This document shows positions 26,748 through 36,782 of a stretch of DNA of 64,000 nt, piece after piece. The translations under genes were made by a program, and so were the position numbers. The notes below the pieces were generated by a model. The model was not told where the DNA came from and made no database searches. It saw only the letters and a list, made by a program, of their open reading frames with translations. Source of the stretch: Klugiella xanthotipulae (GTDB taxonomy: Bacteria; Actinomycetota; Actinomycetes; Actinomycetales; Microbacteriaceae). How positions within the stretch are numbered: the first letter of the stretch is position 1; each line of letters begins with the position of its first letter. The stretch is taken from NCBI RefSeq assembly GCF_006716695.1, contig NZ_VFPN01000003.1:558001-622000 (forward strand). Reading direction: 5' to 3'.

Positions 26748-29700
26748 ATGAGTGACCCCTCGATCTACGAGGTTCTCGATGCGGCGAGCCCTGGCCTGCA
26801 GATGCAGGTGGAGTTTCAGCCGAGAGCCAACTACGCACTGGCAGTGGGCGGCCTACCGTGCGTGCGTGCTGTGGTCGTCCACAACGAGACGGCGCACGAG
26901 TGGGGCTCACTCACAATCACGGGCAAGCTAGCCACGGGGCCGGTGGAGGATTCCGTGTTCACCATCGTCGTTCCCGGTCCACACGCACCCGGCCAGACGG
27001 TGCGTGTCGCCGATGAGCGGATAACATCGGCGTTTCTGCCGCTGCTGGCGGCCTCAGCAGAGGTGAGCAGCGCCAAGCTGTCGGTGTCGGTATCAATCCC
27101 AGAGTCACCGACGGGCCCGCTGTCGGCGAGCGTCACGCTCTCCGCCGCCAACGAGTTCCTCAACTGGCCTGCACTCCACGCGGCATTGGCCACATTTGTC
27201 CAGCCGGATGCGCGTGAGGTCACCTCCATTCTGCAGGAGGCCTCCGACACCCTACTCACCCACACGGGTGACGGGTTGCTCGGCGGGTATCGGACACTCG
27301 GGGGGCGTCCGATGCACATCGCGGGGGCGATCTACGAGAGCATCCGCTCCCTCGGCATCACCTACCTGAACCCGCCAGCGTCGTTCGAGTTCACGGGGCA
27401 GTCAGTGCGTACCGCACAGCGGGTTATCGCGGACCACTGTGGCAGCTGTATCGACCTGGCCGTGATGTATGCCGCGTGTATGGAGGCGGCCGGTCTGCAC
27501 CCGGTGATCTTTACCACCCAGGATCACGCGTTTGCGGGCTTCTACACGAGCGAGTACTACGGAGACCGGCCGGTGCACACCTCCCCCCAGCTGATTGCCC
27601 AGCTGGTCGAGGCTGGACACATCATCCCGGTAGAGCTCACCGGCATCAATCCAGGCTTTGACGTGGTGTTTCGTGACTCGGTGAAACAGGCCCGCGCGTA
27701 CTTCACCCACAGCGGCGACCTGGTGCGCACGATGGTAGATGTGGCGGCCTCCCGACTCAACAACGTCATGCCCCTCCCGCTGCGCACACCAGCGGGCGAG
27801 GTAGATCGGGTGGCAGCCGCAACCGCGATATCTGCCCGCAGCTGGGTAGCCCATTCTCGTCTTCCGCACCTGGCCCAGGAGCAGCAGAGCGCCGGGCGTG
27901 TACGCGACCAACTCGACCGAGAGGACAGCTCACCGGCCCAATTCCATCGCTGGAAGAGCGAACTGCTCGACCTGTCGCCGCGCAATCCGCTTCTGAACCT
28001 GCCGCACAGCCACCGAGTCATCGACCTGGTCATGCCGAGCGGGATGCTCCCTCTACTCGACGATGTGCTGCACGACGGCAAAAAAGTTCGTCTCTTCCCC
28101 CACGACGGTGTGGACGAGCTGATGCAGACCCGTGGTATCCGCGTGGCAAGCGAGATGGCCCCCGAGGCTATGAAGTCCCGCTTCCGCTCCATGCGTGTGC
28201 TGCACACCCTGATTGACGCATCCAGCTTCCGAGCGGCACTCACCCGACTGCGCAGAGAAGCCGATACTCGAGAGCAGGAGACAGGCACCAGCTCCCTCTA
28301 CCTCACGCTCGGCTCACTCATACACACGAGAGCCAACGGTGAGGAGGCTCGGGCTCCGCTGTTTCTGCTCCCGATCAAACTGCGCGGGTTGCAACGGCTC
28401 GGCGACTTCACGATCACGGTGGATGGCGGCGACATTGCCTCGGTAAATCGGTGCCTCACGCAGTGGCTCGCCGCCACGGCCGGTGTACGTCTCCCCGCAC
28501 TCGACACCCCCGAGGTAGATGATTCTGGCCTCGCCGTTGAGTCGATCCTGACCCGACTACGCGCATCGCTCACGGAACACACGCTGCCGTTCCGTATTGA
28601 GGAGGACGCCAGTATCGCGCTGCTCCCCTTCCCCGCCTTCCAGATATGGAAGGATCTCGACGACAACTGGGAGACCCTGTATCAGAACCCCCTGGTGCGG
28701 CACCTGGTGGACCGCCCTGGTGAGACGTTTATCGACCCCCGGGCCAATGTACCTGCCGTCGTCAACGAGTCGAGTATCCGGCTGCCTCTCGCGGCGGACG
28801 GTTCCCAGCTGCGCGCAATTGCCCGGGCCAACGCCGGGCAGTCTTTCGTGCTGGAGGGCCCTCCCGGCACGGGCAAGTCGCAGACCATCACCAACCTCAT
28901 CGTGCACCTGCTGCGCGAGGGCAAAAAGGTGCTGTTTGTTGCCGAGAAGCAGGCCGCTCTTGAGGTGGTCCGGCAACGACTGGACAGCTCGGGGGTTGCC
29001 CCTTTCACCCTCGAGCTGCACGGACAGATGCAGTCAATGAACGCCATTCGTGGCCAGCTGCGTCGCGCGTTGGAGGCGCGGGCCCCCGCCACCAGCGCGG
29101 GGTGGTCGGCCGAGGATGCGCGCCTGCGCAGCACCACAACCGAGCTATCCACCTACCCGCAGCGCGTCCACGGAACCAACGCCGCGGGCCACTCGCTCTG
29201 GAGCGCGTTCGATGAGCTGGGCGCGCTCGGGCCAGATGGCCCCATCGCCACGGTCTCACCCGTTACCGTGTCCTCCGGCAACCTGGACCGGGAATCCGCT
29301 CTCAGCACCGCCCAGGCGTTCCAGGAGTTAGCCCTCCGATTCCCCTTCGGAACGCACCACCCCTGGGCGCTCACGGGGCCCATCGACCCGACTCAGCTCA
29401 CAGCAGACGCGCTCGCCGCGGCACTGCATCATCTGGTACGCGCGCGCACCCAGGTCGCCGCCCTGACCCCGGATGCCCGCCAATTGCTCTCCCGCTTCCA
29501 CCCGGGCGGGGAGCTCACTGCCGCCTTGCGGCTCGTCTCCGGCTGGCAGCGCGGCTGCGCCCCCAGCCCCGACACGCTCCCAACGATTGTGCGCCCCGGC
29601 TGGGGCGAGCGGGTGGATGCTGCGCTGCGCGGGTTGAAACTCCTGCGCGAACGACACGCCGACGTGATCTCTCGTGTGCGCCCTGAAGCGTACGATGACC

Positions 29701-32700
29701 CTGCGGTGCCTGGCCTCCTCGCCGAGTCGGCCGCACTCGACGGTGCCTGGTTCTTCCCCGAGTTACGCCGTCAGAAAATCGTGGCGCGGGTGACCCCGCT
29801 CCTCTCACCGTCAGCACCGACCGGACCCGTTCTGCGCGGGGCCGAGGTCACCCGACTGCTCCAGAGTATTCGAGATGTCGCGGCGGAGAGCCCGGCAGTG
29901 AGCGCTCTACTCATCGAGGCCCCCGGGCTCACCGTACCGCCCTCCTGGCGGCCATATAATCCCCAGGCGGAGGAAGATCTCGCCGAGTCCCGTGAGCTCG
30001 CTGAGCTGGCCGTCTGGGTCAGCCAGCACGCCCCCGGCAGCGTTCCGATACTTGCCACACTCCCGCCCACCGACGTGGCCATCCTCGCCGAGATTGATCG
30101 AGCCTGGCAGGGCTGGCTCGGTGCCCTCGGTGCCCCGGCTCGCAACGTTTCCCGCTGGGCACCCCTCGTTGGCCCCCTCTCCCGGGACTGGGTAGAGGCC
30201 TGGGCCCAGGATCTACCCCGGTGGCAATCCGATATAGCGACGACCGGTGCCCTCAGCGCACAGCACGTCGCCGGTCTCGCCCTCCTCTGCGAGAACCTGG
30301 CGAACCAGGGACTCCACGAGTTTGCGGACGAGCTCATGTCCGGCACAATTGCCGCGGTGGAGGCACCCACTGCCCTGCTGCGGGGAATCGCCACGGCATC
30401 CCTTGCCGAGCGCGGAGCCGCCGCCCAGATCAACGTGTTCGACGCGGTGCGGCAGGATCTGCTCGCCGGAACCTTCCCTGAGCAGGGCCAACGCGTCCGC
30501 GAGATGTTCCGTCGGGTGCTGGTGAGCGACATCCTCAGCCAGCGTCCGTTCAACCCCGAACAGCTCCGCGGTGAGGTCGCCGACCTACAACGCCAAATCG
30601 AGCGCAGCCGTGGGGGGATGCCCTTCCGCGAATTGACGACACGTTTCCCCCACGCCCTCACCTCGCTCACCCCGTGCATTCTCACCAGTCCAGAGGCTCT
30701 CGCACACCACCTCGACCCCCGCACGCTGCACGTTGACGTCGTCATCTTCGACGAGGCCTCCCGTATCCCCATAACCCAGACGATTGGTGCGATGGGTCGG
30801 GCCGATTCGGTCATTATCGTGGGCGACTCACAGCAGGTTCCTCCCACGCGCACGATGCGGGTGGAAACGGTGACCCCCCAGGCGGAGATCATCGTGGACG
30901 AACTGGTGGTCGAGAACCGGGAGAGCATTCTCACCGCGGCCATTGCGGCTGGGCTGCCGCGGGAGCGACTCACCTGGCACTACCGTAGCGCCGACGAAAA
31001 ACTGATTGCCTTCTCCAATGCGAACTACTACAACGACAGCCTGACCACCCTGCCATCCCCGCAGATCGCGGCGGCATCGACGCCCCGGATGTCGTCCCTG
31101 TCCGCTGCGCAACACGGGACGGGTCTGTCCTGGCGACGGGTCAGCGGCACGTTTGACCGCGGCAGCGGCCGCACCAACCTGGTCGAGGCCCAAGCGGTTG
31201 TTCATGAGATCCAGACGCGCCTACGCAATCCGCGCACCCGAAACCAGTCAATCGGCGTGGTGTGCCTCAACGCCCAACAGCGCGACCTCATCCTCACCCT
31301 GCTCGAATCTAACGACGATCTCCTCGTGCAACAGGCTCTCGGCCTCGGCGATACCGGCTCGACCGAACCCCTGTTTGTGAAGGACATGGAGAGTGTGCAG
31401 GGCGACGAGCGCGATGTGATCCTGTTCTCGCTCGTCCTCTCACCGGATAGCGAGACCGGCAACCTCCCCCTCACGAGTGGCCCCCTTGCCCGTGAGGGGG
31501 GCCAGCTGCGCCTGAACGTGGCGATCACCCGGGCCCGCACCCGCGTGGTGCTTTTTAGTTCCTTCGACCCCGCCGCCATTGACCTCTCTCGCTCGACACC
31601 GGCCGGCCTGCGTGATCTACGCGGTTACCTGGAGTTTGTGGCGGCCGAATCCGATGATTCCTCCGGAAGATCAACCGCACCTGCGGCCCCGGTTCCCCTC
31701 CCCACCGACTCCACAGCCCGCTTCGTCTCGGAGCTCACGACAGAGTTGCGTGGGCGCGGGCTGATCGTGGCCAACACTGTGGGGCGCTCCGCCTTCCGGG
31801 TGGACCTCGCCATCCGCCGCGCCAACGCCCGCTCGTGGGAGTTGGCCGTGCTGGTTGACGGCCCCGAGTGGGCCTCCCGTCCCACCGTGGCCGACCGTGA
31901 CGGCGCACCCGCCCTCCTGGAGTCCCGGATGGGCTGGCGTTCGGCGGCCCGCGTCTGGCTACCCGCCTGGTTGCGGGACCGAAGCGCGGTGGTCGAGCGC
32001 CTCATGAGCCTGCTGGCTAACCCCGACGGTGCTACCGTGGCCAAACTTGACGAGTTCGACCCGCTCGTCTTTGAGGGCGAAGCGGTGGTGTCCAACGATA
32101 GCGAGGTGGGGCCATCGGCGCTCACGCCGTCACACGCCCGTCTTCTCCCCCTTCGGGGGGAGTCACCCGCACTCAGCCGTGTGGCCTCGCTCATCGCAAC
32201 CAACCAGAACACCGCGGACCCTACAGCTCCCGAGGAGGAGAACCCTGAGGACGAGGCCCTGACCGTCGCCGACTACGCGCCCACGATCCTACCGTTCGTT
32301 GCGGCCGATACGGGTGTCATCGCGTCACAATCGGCCCTCAACAATATCATCATGGCGACACCCGCGGTGGAGAGCTACGCCGCCGAGGCCCTCGCGACGG
32401 AGGGGCCCATCGAGCTCGGACGTCTCGCGCTACTCGTGGCCAAACGTTTCGGCTTCTCGCGCATCGGCCCGGGCCGTCGCGACGAACTCAGCCGGGTTAT
32501 CACGGCCCGCTTCACCACCACGCACGACGAGGGCACATTTGTGTGGCCCGATGGGATCTCCCCGGACAACTGGCGCGATGCGTACACGGTCGAAGCCTCC
32601 GGTGATCGCACCGTCAACGAGGTCAGCGTGCAGGAAATCGCGAATGCGATGTGCATCCTCCTGCGCGAGTCATTCTCGATGAGCCCCGAAGAGCTTGATC

Positions 32701-32864
32701 TGGAGACCTCGCGCGCCCTCGGCTATTCTCGGGCAAACGAGGCGACAAAAAGCCGCTTCCGTCGGGCCCTCACCCTCGCAATCACGAGCGGTCGTGTCGC
32801 CCACGACGGGGACCGCTACCTGCCGGGTATCGAACCCCGGGATACCGTGGCCGCGCACCGTTAG
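26748..32864 (+). CDS. Giant DUF4011-type helicase with restriction-endonuclease-like domain
   Basis: A 2,038-residue protein with GAAGGA ahead of the ATG. Order: beta-rich N-domain (1-150); transglutaminase-like segment with HCGSCIDLAVMYAACMEAAG and QDHAFAGFY (about 228-265); DUF4011 start ELLDLSPRNPLLNLP (about 404); superfamily-1 helicase with Walker A EGPPGTGKSQT (about 702), Walker B VIFDEAS (about 1331), GDSQQVPPT, SVQGDERDVI (about 1548) and LNVAITRART (about 1588); MTES_1575-like nuclease domain (about 1655-1755) with SAFRVDLAI and VDGPEWASRP; DUF3320-like C-domain (about 1950-2025). Both the Cys and His of the transglutaminase-like part are visible. Family members occur sporadically and resemble antiphage helicase-nucleases; role here is inferred, not shown. 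It stands alone. Confidence 0.9.
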   Translation: MSDPSIYEVLDAASPGLQMQVEFQPRANYALAVGGLPCVRAVVVHNETAHEWGSLTITGKLATGPVEDSVFTIVVPGPHAPGQTVRVADERITSAFLPLLAASAEVSSAKLSVSVSIPESPTGPLSASVTLSAANEFLNWPALHAALATFVQPDAREVTSILQEASDTLLTHTGDGLLGGYRTLGGRPMHIAGAIYESIRSLGITYLNPPASFEFTGQSVRTAQRVIADHCGSCIDLAVMYAACMEAAGLHPVIFTTQDHAFAGFYTSEYYGDRPVHTSPQLIAQLVEAGHIIPVELTGINPGFDVVFRDSVKQARAYFTHSGDLVRTMVDVAASRLNNVMPLPLRTPAGEVDRVAAATAISARSWVAHSRLPHLAQEQQSAGRVRDQLDREDSSPAQFHRWKSELLDLSPRNPLLNLPHSHRVIDLVMPSGMLPLLDDVLHDGKKVRLFPHDGVDELMQTRGIRVASEMAPEAMKSRFRSMRVLHTLIDASSFRAALTRLRREADTREQETGTSSLYLTLGSLIHTRANGEEARAPLFLLPIKLRGLQRLGDFTITVDGGDIASVNRCLTQWLAATAGVRLPALDTPEVDDSGLAVESILTRLRASLTEHTLPFRIEEDASIALLPFPAFQIWKDLDDNWETLYQNPLVRHLVDRPGETFIDPRANVPAVVNESSIRLPLAADGSQLRAIARANAGQSFVLEGPPGTGKSQTITNLIVHLLREGKKVLFVAEKQAALEVVRQRLDSSGVAPFTLELHGQMQSMNAIRGQLRRALEARAPATSAGWSAEDARLRSTTTELSTYPQRVHGTNAAGHSLWSAFDELGALGPDGPIATVSPVTVSSGNLDRESALSTAQAFQELALRFPFGTHHPWALTGPIDPTQLTADALAAALHHLVRARTQVAALTPDARQLLSRFHPGGELTAALRLVSGWQRGCAPSPDTLPTIVRPGWGERVDAALRGLKLLRERHADVISRVRPEAYDDPAVPGLLAESAALDGAWFFPELRRQKIVARVTPLLSPSAPTGPVLRGAEVTRLLQSIRDVAAESPAVSALLIEAPGLTVPPSWRPYNPQAEEDLAESRELAELAVWVSQHAPGSVPILATLPPTDVAILAEIDRAWQGWLGALGAPARNVSRWAPLVGPLSRDWVEAWAQDLPRWQSDIATTGALSAQHVAGLALLCENLANQGLHEFADELMSGTIAAVEAPTALLRGIATASLAERGAAAQINVFDAVRQDLLAGTFPEQGQRVREMFRRVLVSDILSQRPFNPEQLRGEVADLQRQIERSRGGMPFRELTTRFPHALTSLTPCILTSPEALAHHLDPRTLHVDVVIFDEASRIPITQTIGAMGRADSVIIVGDSQQVPPTRTMRVETVTPQAEIIVDELVVENRESILTAAIAAGLPRERLTWHYRSADEKLIAFSNANYYNDSLTTLPSPQIAAASTPRMSSLSAAQHGTGLSWRRVSGTFDRGSGRTNLVEAQAVVHEIQTRLRNPRTRNQSIGVVCLNAQQRDLILTLLESNDDLLVQQALGLGDTGSTEPLFVKDMESVQGDERDVILFSLVLSPDSETGNLPLTSGPLAREGGQLRLNVAITRARTRVVLFSSFDPAAIDLSRSTPAGLRDLRGYLEFVAAESDDSSGRSTAPAAPVPLPTDSTARFVSELTTELRGRGLIVANTVGRSAFRVDLAIRRANARSWELAVLVDGPEWASRPTVADRDGAPALLESRMGWRSAARVWLPAWLRDRSAVVERLMSLLANPDGATVAKLDEFDPLVFEGEAVVSNDSEVGPSALTPSHARLLPLRGESPALSRVASLIATNQNTADPTAPEEENPEDEALTVADYAPTILPFVAADTGVIASQSALNNIIMATPAVESYAAEALATEGPIELGRLALLVAKRFGFSRIGPGRRDELSRVITARFTTTHDEGTFVWPDGISPDNWRDAYTVEASGDRTVNEVSVQEIANAMCILLRESFSMSPEELDLETSRALGYSRANEATKSRFRRALTLAITSGRVAHDGDRYLPGIEPRDTVAAHR

Positions 32865-32924
32865 GGGCTGCCCCCCGGGCAGCATAAACCCTGTTCAAAA
32901 ACCCTTATAAAGCAGTGGATTTCT

Positions 32925-33174
32925 ATGTTCGACTACAACCCCTACGATTTCCTCGCCCCCGTCCCCTCCTTCACCGTAACGAGCGCAGACCTCACCGATG
33001 GTGTCCGGCTACTGGCACTGGGCCGTTTTCAACATCCCCGTCTCGATCACAGAGCTCCCCGCTAACGCGGGTGCCCCCGAATCTACTCCGGTCGCACTCA
33101 GCTCTCAGTTGCGCATGCACACCCTGGGTCGCGCCACCCTCACCGGAATTGGTGAGGCCCCCGACGTTCAATAA
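32925..33174 (+). pseudogene. Decayed YbhB/YbcL (Raf-kinase-inhibitor-like) gene
   Basis: Three separate pieces of a YbhB/YbcL protein are found in order. The N-terminus MFDYNPYDFLAPVPSF and TVTSADLTDG starts at ATG 32925. After a frame change comes the conserved ligand-site motif SGYWHWAVFNIP (from 32993), then ELPANAG, and finally LRMHTLGRATLTG, the family C-terminus, ending at TAA 33174. Normal members are about 170-180 residues; here about 80 codons remain, so roughly 40 codons are missing before the HWAVFN motif and roughly 60 after ELPANAG. Not expected to make a folded protein. Confidence 0.78.
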
Positions 33175-33212
33175 CGCTCGGCTCGCCCAGTCTGATCCGT
33201 TAGAGTCAGGGG

Positions 33213-34250
33213 GTGACTCGACACCTGAAATGGCTCATCCCACTGCTTCTCGCCCCGCTGTCGTTTTTCGGTTGCGCCTGGGTTGCTCAGCTGACAATTG
33301 CCAACTCCGACGGTAATCTCAACACCCAACCCAGCTTTGGTCTGACAGTCGTGGTGGTCGCGTCAATAATGTTGCCGGTGTTCTTCGTGCTCTGGGCGGC
33401 CGTGGCTGGGCTCCGTCTCGTCCGGGAGGCCACCCGCCTCCGGATCGAGAGTCGGGCGGCGGACGGCCCCCAGACGAATGCGCAGCCCGCCCGGAGCTAC
33501 GCGAGCAGCGCCGAGAGCTACCTCACCCCCGAGCGCAACCAGATCCGTGCCGAACGGCGCGATGCGGAGGCCGAAACCACCTCGACTCACAGCGCGGCAG
33601 ACGAGGACATCGCCGAGCCGGAACCCTTCGTCTACCTGTCGCAGGAACCCTCAACCGACCCCCAGATAACCACCCTCACTGCGCTGAGCGACGCCTCCTC
33701 GCTCCTCGCTCTCCTCCAGGTAGACCTGGAGCCCGCACCCATCGAGATCATCGGCCGCGAAAGCATCGAGGGCGACCCAGAGGAGGTCTTCCACTACGAA
33801 ACCACCCTCTTCCACTCTCGATTCACCGGCAACGTCTTCACCGACGGCAACCAGGAAGACGACGACAGCGCGTTCCCCGCCTTCGTTCGCGCGGGACTCA
33901 CCGTCGGTGACGCCCACAGCCCCGCCGCGATTGACGCGCTGCACCTGAGCGATGCCGAACGGGGCCTGATTGGCGGCTGGCGGCAGCCACAGCCCGTACG
34001 CGTCATCGTGACGGATGAGCGGGTCCTGTGCCTCGTCGAGGGCGAGTGGACCAGTATCCGATTTGACGATATGGCGGTGCTCTACCCCTCACCCGAGCGC
34101 CGCGGGTTCATCGCCGAGATGCGCACAGACCTGCCCGTGCTACTGAGCGGCCCCACCGCCCCCATTCTGGCCGTGTGGGTGATCTACCTCACTCAGGGTG
34201 CCGAGTGGCTCTGGGAGGACGCCTCACTCGATATGCTCCGCGGAAAATAG
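33213..34250 (+). CDS. Hypothetical membrane protein with PH-like C-terminus
   Basis: A 345-residue protein starting at GTG 33213. Two membrane helices (about 7-30 and 42-66) form an N-terminal hairpin, followed by a charged, low-complexity cytoplasmic linker (about 75-160) and a soluble domain. The segment PVRVIVTDERVLCLV followed by EGEWTSIRFDDMAVLY (about 268-300) resembles a bacterial PH-like fold, but that is inference. I do not recognise the family. It converges on the DUF779 gene, 12 bp from its stop. Confidence 0.75.
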   Translation: MTRHLKWLIPLLLAPLSFFGCAWVAQLTIANSDGNLNTQPSFGLTVVVVASIMLPVFFVLWAAVAGLRLVREATRLRIESRAADGPQTNAQPARSYASSAESYLTPERNQIRAERRDAEAETTSTHSAADEDIAEPEPFVYLSQEPSTDPQITTLTALSDASSLLALLQVDLEPAPIEIIGRESIEGDPEEVFHYETTLFHSRFTGNVFTDGNQEDDDSAFPAFVRAGLTVGDAHSPAAIDALHLSDAERGLIGGWRQPQPVRVIVTDERVLCLVEGEWTSIRFDDMAVLYPSPERRGFIAEMRTDLPVLLSGPTAPILAVWVIYLTQGAEWLWEDASLDMLRGK

Positions 34251-34262
34251 CCCGCACAGCCC

Positions 34263-34757
34263 TCAGGGGAGGGAGCACAGCCCCACCCACGGACCCGACA
34301 GGTCCACCGGGGCGACGGGCACGGGGGCGACAGCCTCACCATCCTCCAACTGCTGCCGGGAGGGGGCTGGTGCCACCGCAGCCAGTTCTTCGGGGGTAAA
34401 CACCCGCGCCCGGGATACAAACGCGAACCCCAGGTCGCCCTCCAGCGAGTAGCCCAGGCCATCGCTGGGCACCACGTCAAGAACCACCTGGGTGTGCGCC
34501 CACGCCTCCTGCTGACGGAAGGAGATCCACACCGGGGTGGGCCGAGCATCGGCATCAACCCCGTCGAGCACGGAGCCGAGCAGACGATCAGCCGGGGCCA
34601 CCACAAAGTGCGCGGCCAGGACGCAGAGGGGGGTACTACCCTCGCAGCAGCCGCCCGACTGGTGCAGGATCACGTCGCCGTTGTCGGCGCGAACGCGACG
34701 CAGGACATCCGCCGCCGCCCGGGTCATCACCACACGGGAGCAGTCTTCATGCTGCAT
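34263..34757 (-). CDS. DUF779 protein, aldehyde dehydrogenase partner
   Basis: A 164-residue DUF779 protein. The hallmark HQSGGCCEGSTPLC (about 32-45), a cysteine-rich likely metal-binding loop, is present, as is AWAHTQVVLDVVPSDG. DUF779 genes very often sit beside ExaC/AcoD-type aldehyde dehydrogenases, as here, and may help metal or redox handling; the molecular role is unproven. The start 34757 (MQHEDC) fits the family. A hairpin lies between it and the dehydrogenase gene upstream. The C-terminal 40 residues are rich in Pro/Val and look extended. Confidence 0.88.
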   Translation of the reverse strand: MQHEDCSRVVMTRAAADVLRRVRADNGDVILHQSGGCCEGSTPLCVLAAHFVVAPADRLLGSVLDGVDADARPTPVWISFRQQEAWAHTQVVLDVVPSDGLGYSLEGDLGFAFVSRARVFTPEELAAVAPAPSRQQLEDGEAVAPVPVAPVDLSGPWVGLCSLP

Positions 34758-34817
34758 GAGACCATGCCTTTCGCTGGGTACGGCACACCACACGGTGCGC
34801 ACAGGAAAAGCGGCGTT

Positions 34818-34846
34818 GGGATGACGCCCCTAGCTGCCGTCATCCC
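34818..34846 (-). promoter_or_regulatory. Hairpin between aldehyde dehydrogenase and DUF779 genes
   Basis: A perfect 9-bp stem, GGGATGACG with CGTCATCCC, and an 11-nt loop, with a further CGGC/GCCG outside. It lies in the 136-bp gap of the leftward unit and may end or attenuate transcription between the two genes. No U-tract. Confidence 0.5.
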
Positions 34847-34893
34847 GCCGCCGCCTCGCTTACTCAGACCTGAGTAATGTTTTGGTGGTTTTC

Positions 34894-36417
34894 CTAGTAC
34901 AGGCCCTGGGGCTCTTCGGAGTACGAAACGAGCAGGTTCTTGGTCTGCTGGTACGCGTCAAGAACCATCTTGTGCGTCTCGCGACCGATACCGGACTCCT
35001 TGTACCCGCCAAACGCCGCACCGGCCGGATAGTTGTGGTAGGTGTTGGTCCAGACACGACCGGCTTGGATGGCCCGCCCTGCCTTGTACTGGATCCGACC
35101 GCTGCGGCTCCACACACCGGCACCCAGACCGTAGATGGTGTCGTTAGCAATCGAGATCGCGTCATCAAAGTCGGTAAACGAGGTCACCGACAGGACCGGT
35201 CCAAAGATCTCCTCCTGGAAAACGCGCATCGAGTTCTGACCCTTGAAAACCGTCGGCTTCACGTAGAAACCGCCGGCCAGGTCGCCCTCCAGGATGTTGC
35301 GCTCGCCACCGGTGAGCACCTCAGCGCCCTCTTCTTTGCCCACCTTGATGTAGCCGAGGATGGTGTTCATCTGGTTCTCACTCACCTGGGCACCCACCTG
35401 GGTGTTGGTGTCGAGAGGGTTACCCTGGATCGCCGACTCCACGCGGGCCACAGCATCCGTGAGGAACTTCTCGTAGATGGACTCCTGCACGAGGGCGCGC
35501 GATGGGCAGGTGCAGATCTCACCCTGGTTGAGTTGGAAGAGCGAGAAACCTTCCAGCGCCTTCTGGTAGAACGCGTCGTCTTTATCCGCAACATCAGCAA
35601 AGAACACGTTGGGGCTCTTGCCACCCAGTTCCAGGGTGGCCGGGATAATCAGGTTGGCAGCCGACTGGGCAATTGAGCGTCCCACGCTCGTCGAACCGGT
35701 GAACGCGATCTTGCGGATACGCGTGCTGTTGGCCAGCGCGTTGCCCACCTTTGAGCCCGCACCGTTCACAATGTTGAGCACACCTGCGGGGAGCAAATCT
35801 TCAAACGATTTCACAAACTCCAACAGCGAGACGGGGGTCTCGCTTGCCGGCTTGAGCACAATGGTGTTTCCGGCGGCCAGGGCCGGGGCAATCTTCCACG
35901 CGGCCATCAGAATGGGGAAGTTCCAGGGAATAATCTGACCCACAACACCAAGTGGCTCCTGGAAGTGGTAGGCCACCAGGTCTTCGTTTACCTCGTTGGT
36001 GTTTGACTCCTGCGCGCGGATGGCGGCGGCAAAGTAGCGGAAGTGGTCGGCCGCCAGTGGGATGTCAGCGGCGAGGGTCTCGCGCACCGGCTTGCCGTTA
36101 TCCCAGGTGTCGGCGACGGCAATCTTCTCCAGGTTCTCGTCGATGCGGTCGCCGATCTTCCAGAGGATCTCGGCACGCTGCGTGGCCGACAATTTGCTCC
36201 AGGCGGGGAAGGCCTCCCACGCGGCGTCGAGGGCAAGCTCTACGTCCGGGGCGGTGCTGCGAGGGGCCCGGGTGAAGGCCTGGCCCGTGACGGGCGTGGT
36301 GACGTCAAAATACTGGCCCTCGACGGGTGGTACCCACTGGCCGCCGATGAAGTTCTCGTATTGCTCCTGAAAGGTGATGACGCTTCCGGGCGTGCCCGGC
36401 TGTGCATAAACAGTCAT
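34894..36417 (-). CDS. Aldehyde dehydrogenase (ExaC/AcoD type)
   Basis: A 507-residue NAD-dependent dehydrogenase that oxidises acetaldehyde or similar aldehydes to acids. Features: FIGGQWVPP opening, [30 protein letters not shown] for the cofactor, general base Glu in LELGGKSPN (about 267) and nucleophile in [10 protein letters not shown] (about 305). GEICTCPSR is typical of the ExaC/AldA class paired with DUF779. Length is standard. It is the upstream gene of a leftward pair with DUF779; its leader has a 7-bp hairpin next to the ribosome site. Confidence 0.95.
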   Translation of the reverse strand: MTVYAQPGTPGSVITFQEQYENFIGGQWVPPVEGQYFDVTTPVTGQAFTRAPRSTAPDVELALDAAWEAFPAWSKLSATQRAEILWKIGDRIDENLEKIAVADTWDNGKPVRETLAADIPLAADHFRYFAAAIRAQESNTNEVNEDLVAYHFQEPLGVVGQIIPWNFPILMAAWKIAPALAAGNTIVLKPASETPVSLLEFVKSFEDLLPAGVLNIVNGAGSKVGNALANSTRIRKIAFTGSTSVGRSIAQSAANLIIPATLELGGKSPNVFFADVADKDDAFYQKALEGFSLFQLNQGEICTCPSRALVQESIYEKFLTDAVARVESAIQGNPLDTNTQVGAQVSENQMNTILGYIKVGKEEGAEVLTGGERNILEGDLAGGFYVKPTVFKGQNSMRVFQEEIFGPVLSVTSFTDFDDAISIANDTIYGLGAGVWSRSGRIQYKAGRAIQAGRVWTNTYHNYPAGAAFGGYKESGIGRETHKMVLDAYQQTKNLLVSYSEEPQGLY

Positions 36418-36782
36418 TGAGGGGGTTCACTTTCCTTCGTAATCACCCACACCGAGAAGTGTGGGACGGTCCCGTAACAGCCGACACTGGGGTCGCGGGG
36501 CCCGGAGCCGACTATAGCCCGTTACCAAGCCCCTCGGCGGCCCTTTTGGGGTCGCTGCAGAAGGCCACCCCCAACACCCGCAATGACCTCACGTCATGGC
36601 AACGGATTTTATCGCGACCTCCCCGCAAAGAAACCACATATTTGCCACCCGTATTATACCCTGAACAGGCTTTTTATTGCAGACACAGAAGAATCCAACG
36701 CCACGAACGAACAGTCCTCACCGCCCCGCATAACGCCGCGAACATTTGTTCATTCTGCAACGTGATTGCAACCTTTCCGCCG
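36418..36782. other. Aldehyde dehydrogenase upstream region
   Basis: A 365-bp gene-free stretch. On the leftward strand it holds a stem-loop CCCACAC/GTGTGGG (36446-36465) in the leader, and an exact TATAAT (36653-36658) with only a poor -35 match 17 bp upstream, which would give a leader of about 230 nt. The dyad GAACATTTGTTC is at 36740-36751. The first part also serves as the 3' flank of the Ig-repeat gene. Nothing coding was seen. Confidence 0.4.

Noticed and set aside
34882-35676. Long rightward open frame opposite the aldehyde dehydrogenase
   Set aside because: It is the antisense shadow of a clearly coding gene in high-GC DNA. The same holds for the long frames at 13291-14757, 38376-39422 and 50958-52451.
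36739-36752. GAAC-ATTT-GTTC dyad as a third SOS box
   Set aside because: It matches the inner core but not the outer bases, about one such match is expected by chance in the window, and the nearest start downstream (aldehyde dehydrogenase) is over 300 bp away.
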